A program made the translations under genes and the position numbers. 15,362 nucleotides of DNA from positions 1-15,362 of the forward strand of contig JAOGYN010000023.1 of assembly GCA_028112705.1 (NCBI GenBank), given 5' to 3'. Every line of letters starts with the position of its first letter. Position 1 is the stretch's first letter. The notes under the pieces were generated by a model. It was given only the letters and a program-made list of their open reading frames with translations, did not search any database and was not told where the DNA came from. Positions 15,251 to 15,362 of this stretch are shown here, in pieces. Source of the stretch: GCA-002712045 sp028112705 (GTDB taxonomy: Bacteria > Pseudomonadota > Alphaproteobacteria > Rhodobacterales > Rhodobacteraceae).

Positions 15251-15362
15251 CAGTAAAATTTAAATAGAGTTTAAACGTCTTGTCTTAAGTCTTCGAAATA
15301 ATATTGGCACTAATAATTAAGATCATTTCAAATTAAATTTCTCATCTCATAAGCCTTTTCAA

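Noticed and set aside
15269..15276. Perfect 8-bp palindrome GTTTAAAC as an operator
   Set aside because: It is short, self-complementary AT-rich sequence with no partner repeat; chance occurrence is likely.
15221..15362. Fur, RirA or Irr box upstream of the DUF4856 gene
   Set aside because: Some AT-rich stretches (around 15311-15330) vaguely resemble Fur-type repeats, but no copy is close enough to a known consensus to claim.
1..15362. CRISPR array, tRNA, rRNA, insertion sequence or prophage remnants
   Set aside because: No regularly spaced repeats, no cloverleaf or rRNA-like segments, and no transposase or integrase frames were seen. Almost all of the DNA is filled by intact conserved genes.

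Overview
The window is AT-rich chromosomal DNA, most likely from a marine-type, low-GC alphaproteobacterium. The evidence is the housekeeping order rlmH - gpmI - ctpA - rppH, an alphaproteobacterial-type RppH, and an N-methylglutamate / GlxBCD-type gene set next to a glutamine-synthetase-like enzyme. Genes are tightly packed, and I see no mobile element, tRNA, rRNA or CRISPR array. The exact lineage (Rhodobacterales, SAR116 or another) cannot be fixed from this sequence alone.

Layout. Positions 1-3813 (+) hold a housekeeping run: the C-terminal part of rlmH, gpmI (cofactor-independent phosphoglycerate mutase), a periplasmic S41/CtpA-type protease and rppH (RNA pyrophosphohydrolase). Positions 3885-5663 (+) encode an MsbA-like ABC exporter half-transporter. 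Positions 5790-10035 (+) form a compact four-gene operon. Three subunits look like a dismantled glutamate synthase (glutaminase domain, GXGXG domain, FMN domain; mgsABC/glxBCD) and are followed by a gmaS/glnT-type ligase. The best reading is assimilation of methylamine through gamma-glutamylmethylamide and N-methylglutamate. A clear TATAAT box followed directly by a near-perfect inverted repeat lies just upstream.

Positions 10038-15220 (-) face the methylamine operon tail to tail, with only 2 bp between the stop codons. Read in the direction of transcription, this block encodes an exported DUF4856-type protein, a strong intrinsic terminator, a fatty-acid-hydroxylase/sterol-desaturase-family membrane protein, an Fe(III)-type periplasmic binding protein and its two-domain permease. 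The matching ATPase is not in the window.

The conserved genes are ordinary. The parts most worth a second look are the minus-strand cluster (an uncharacterised exported protein and a predicted di-iron membrane enzyme beside an ATPase-less ferric transporter), the operator-like dyad before mgsA, and the absence of N-methylglutamate dehydrogenase genes beside mgsABC-gmaS. I found no clearly new system; the minus-strand cluster is the best candidate.
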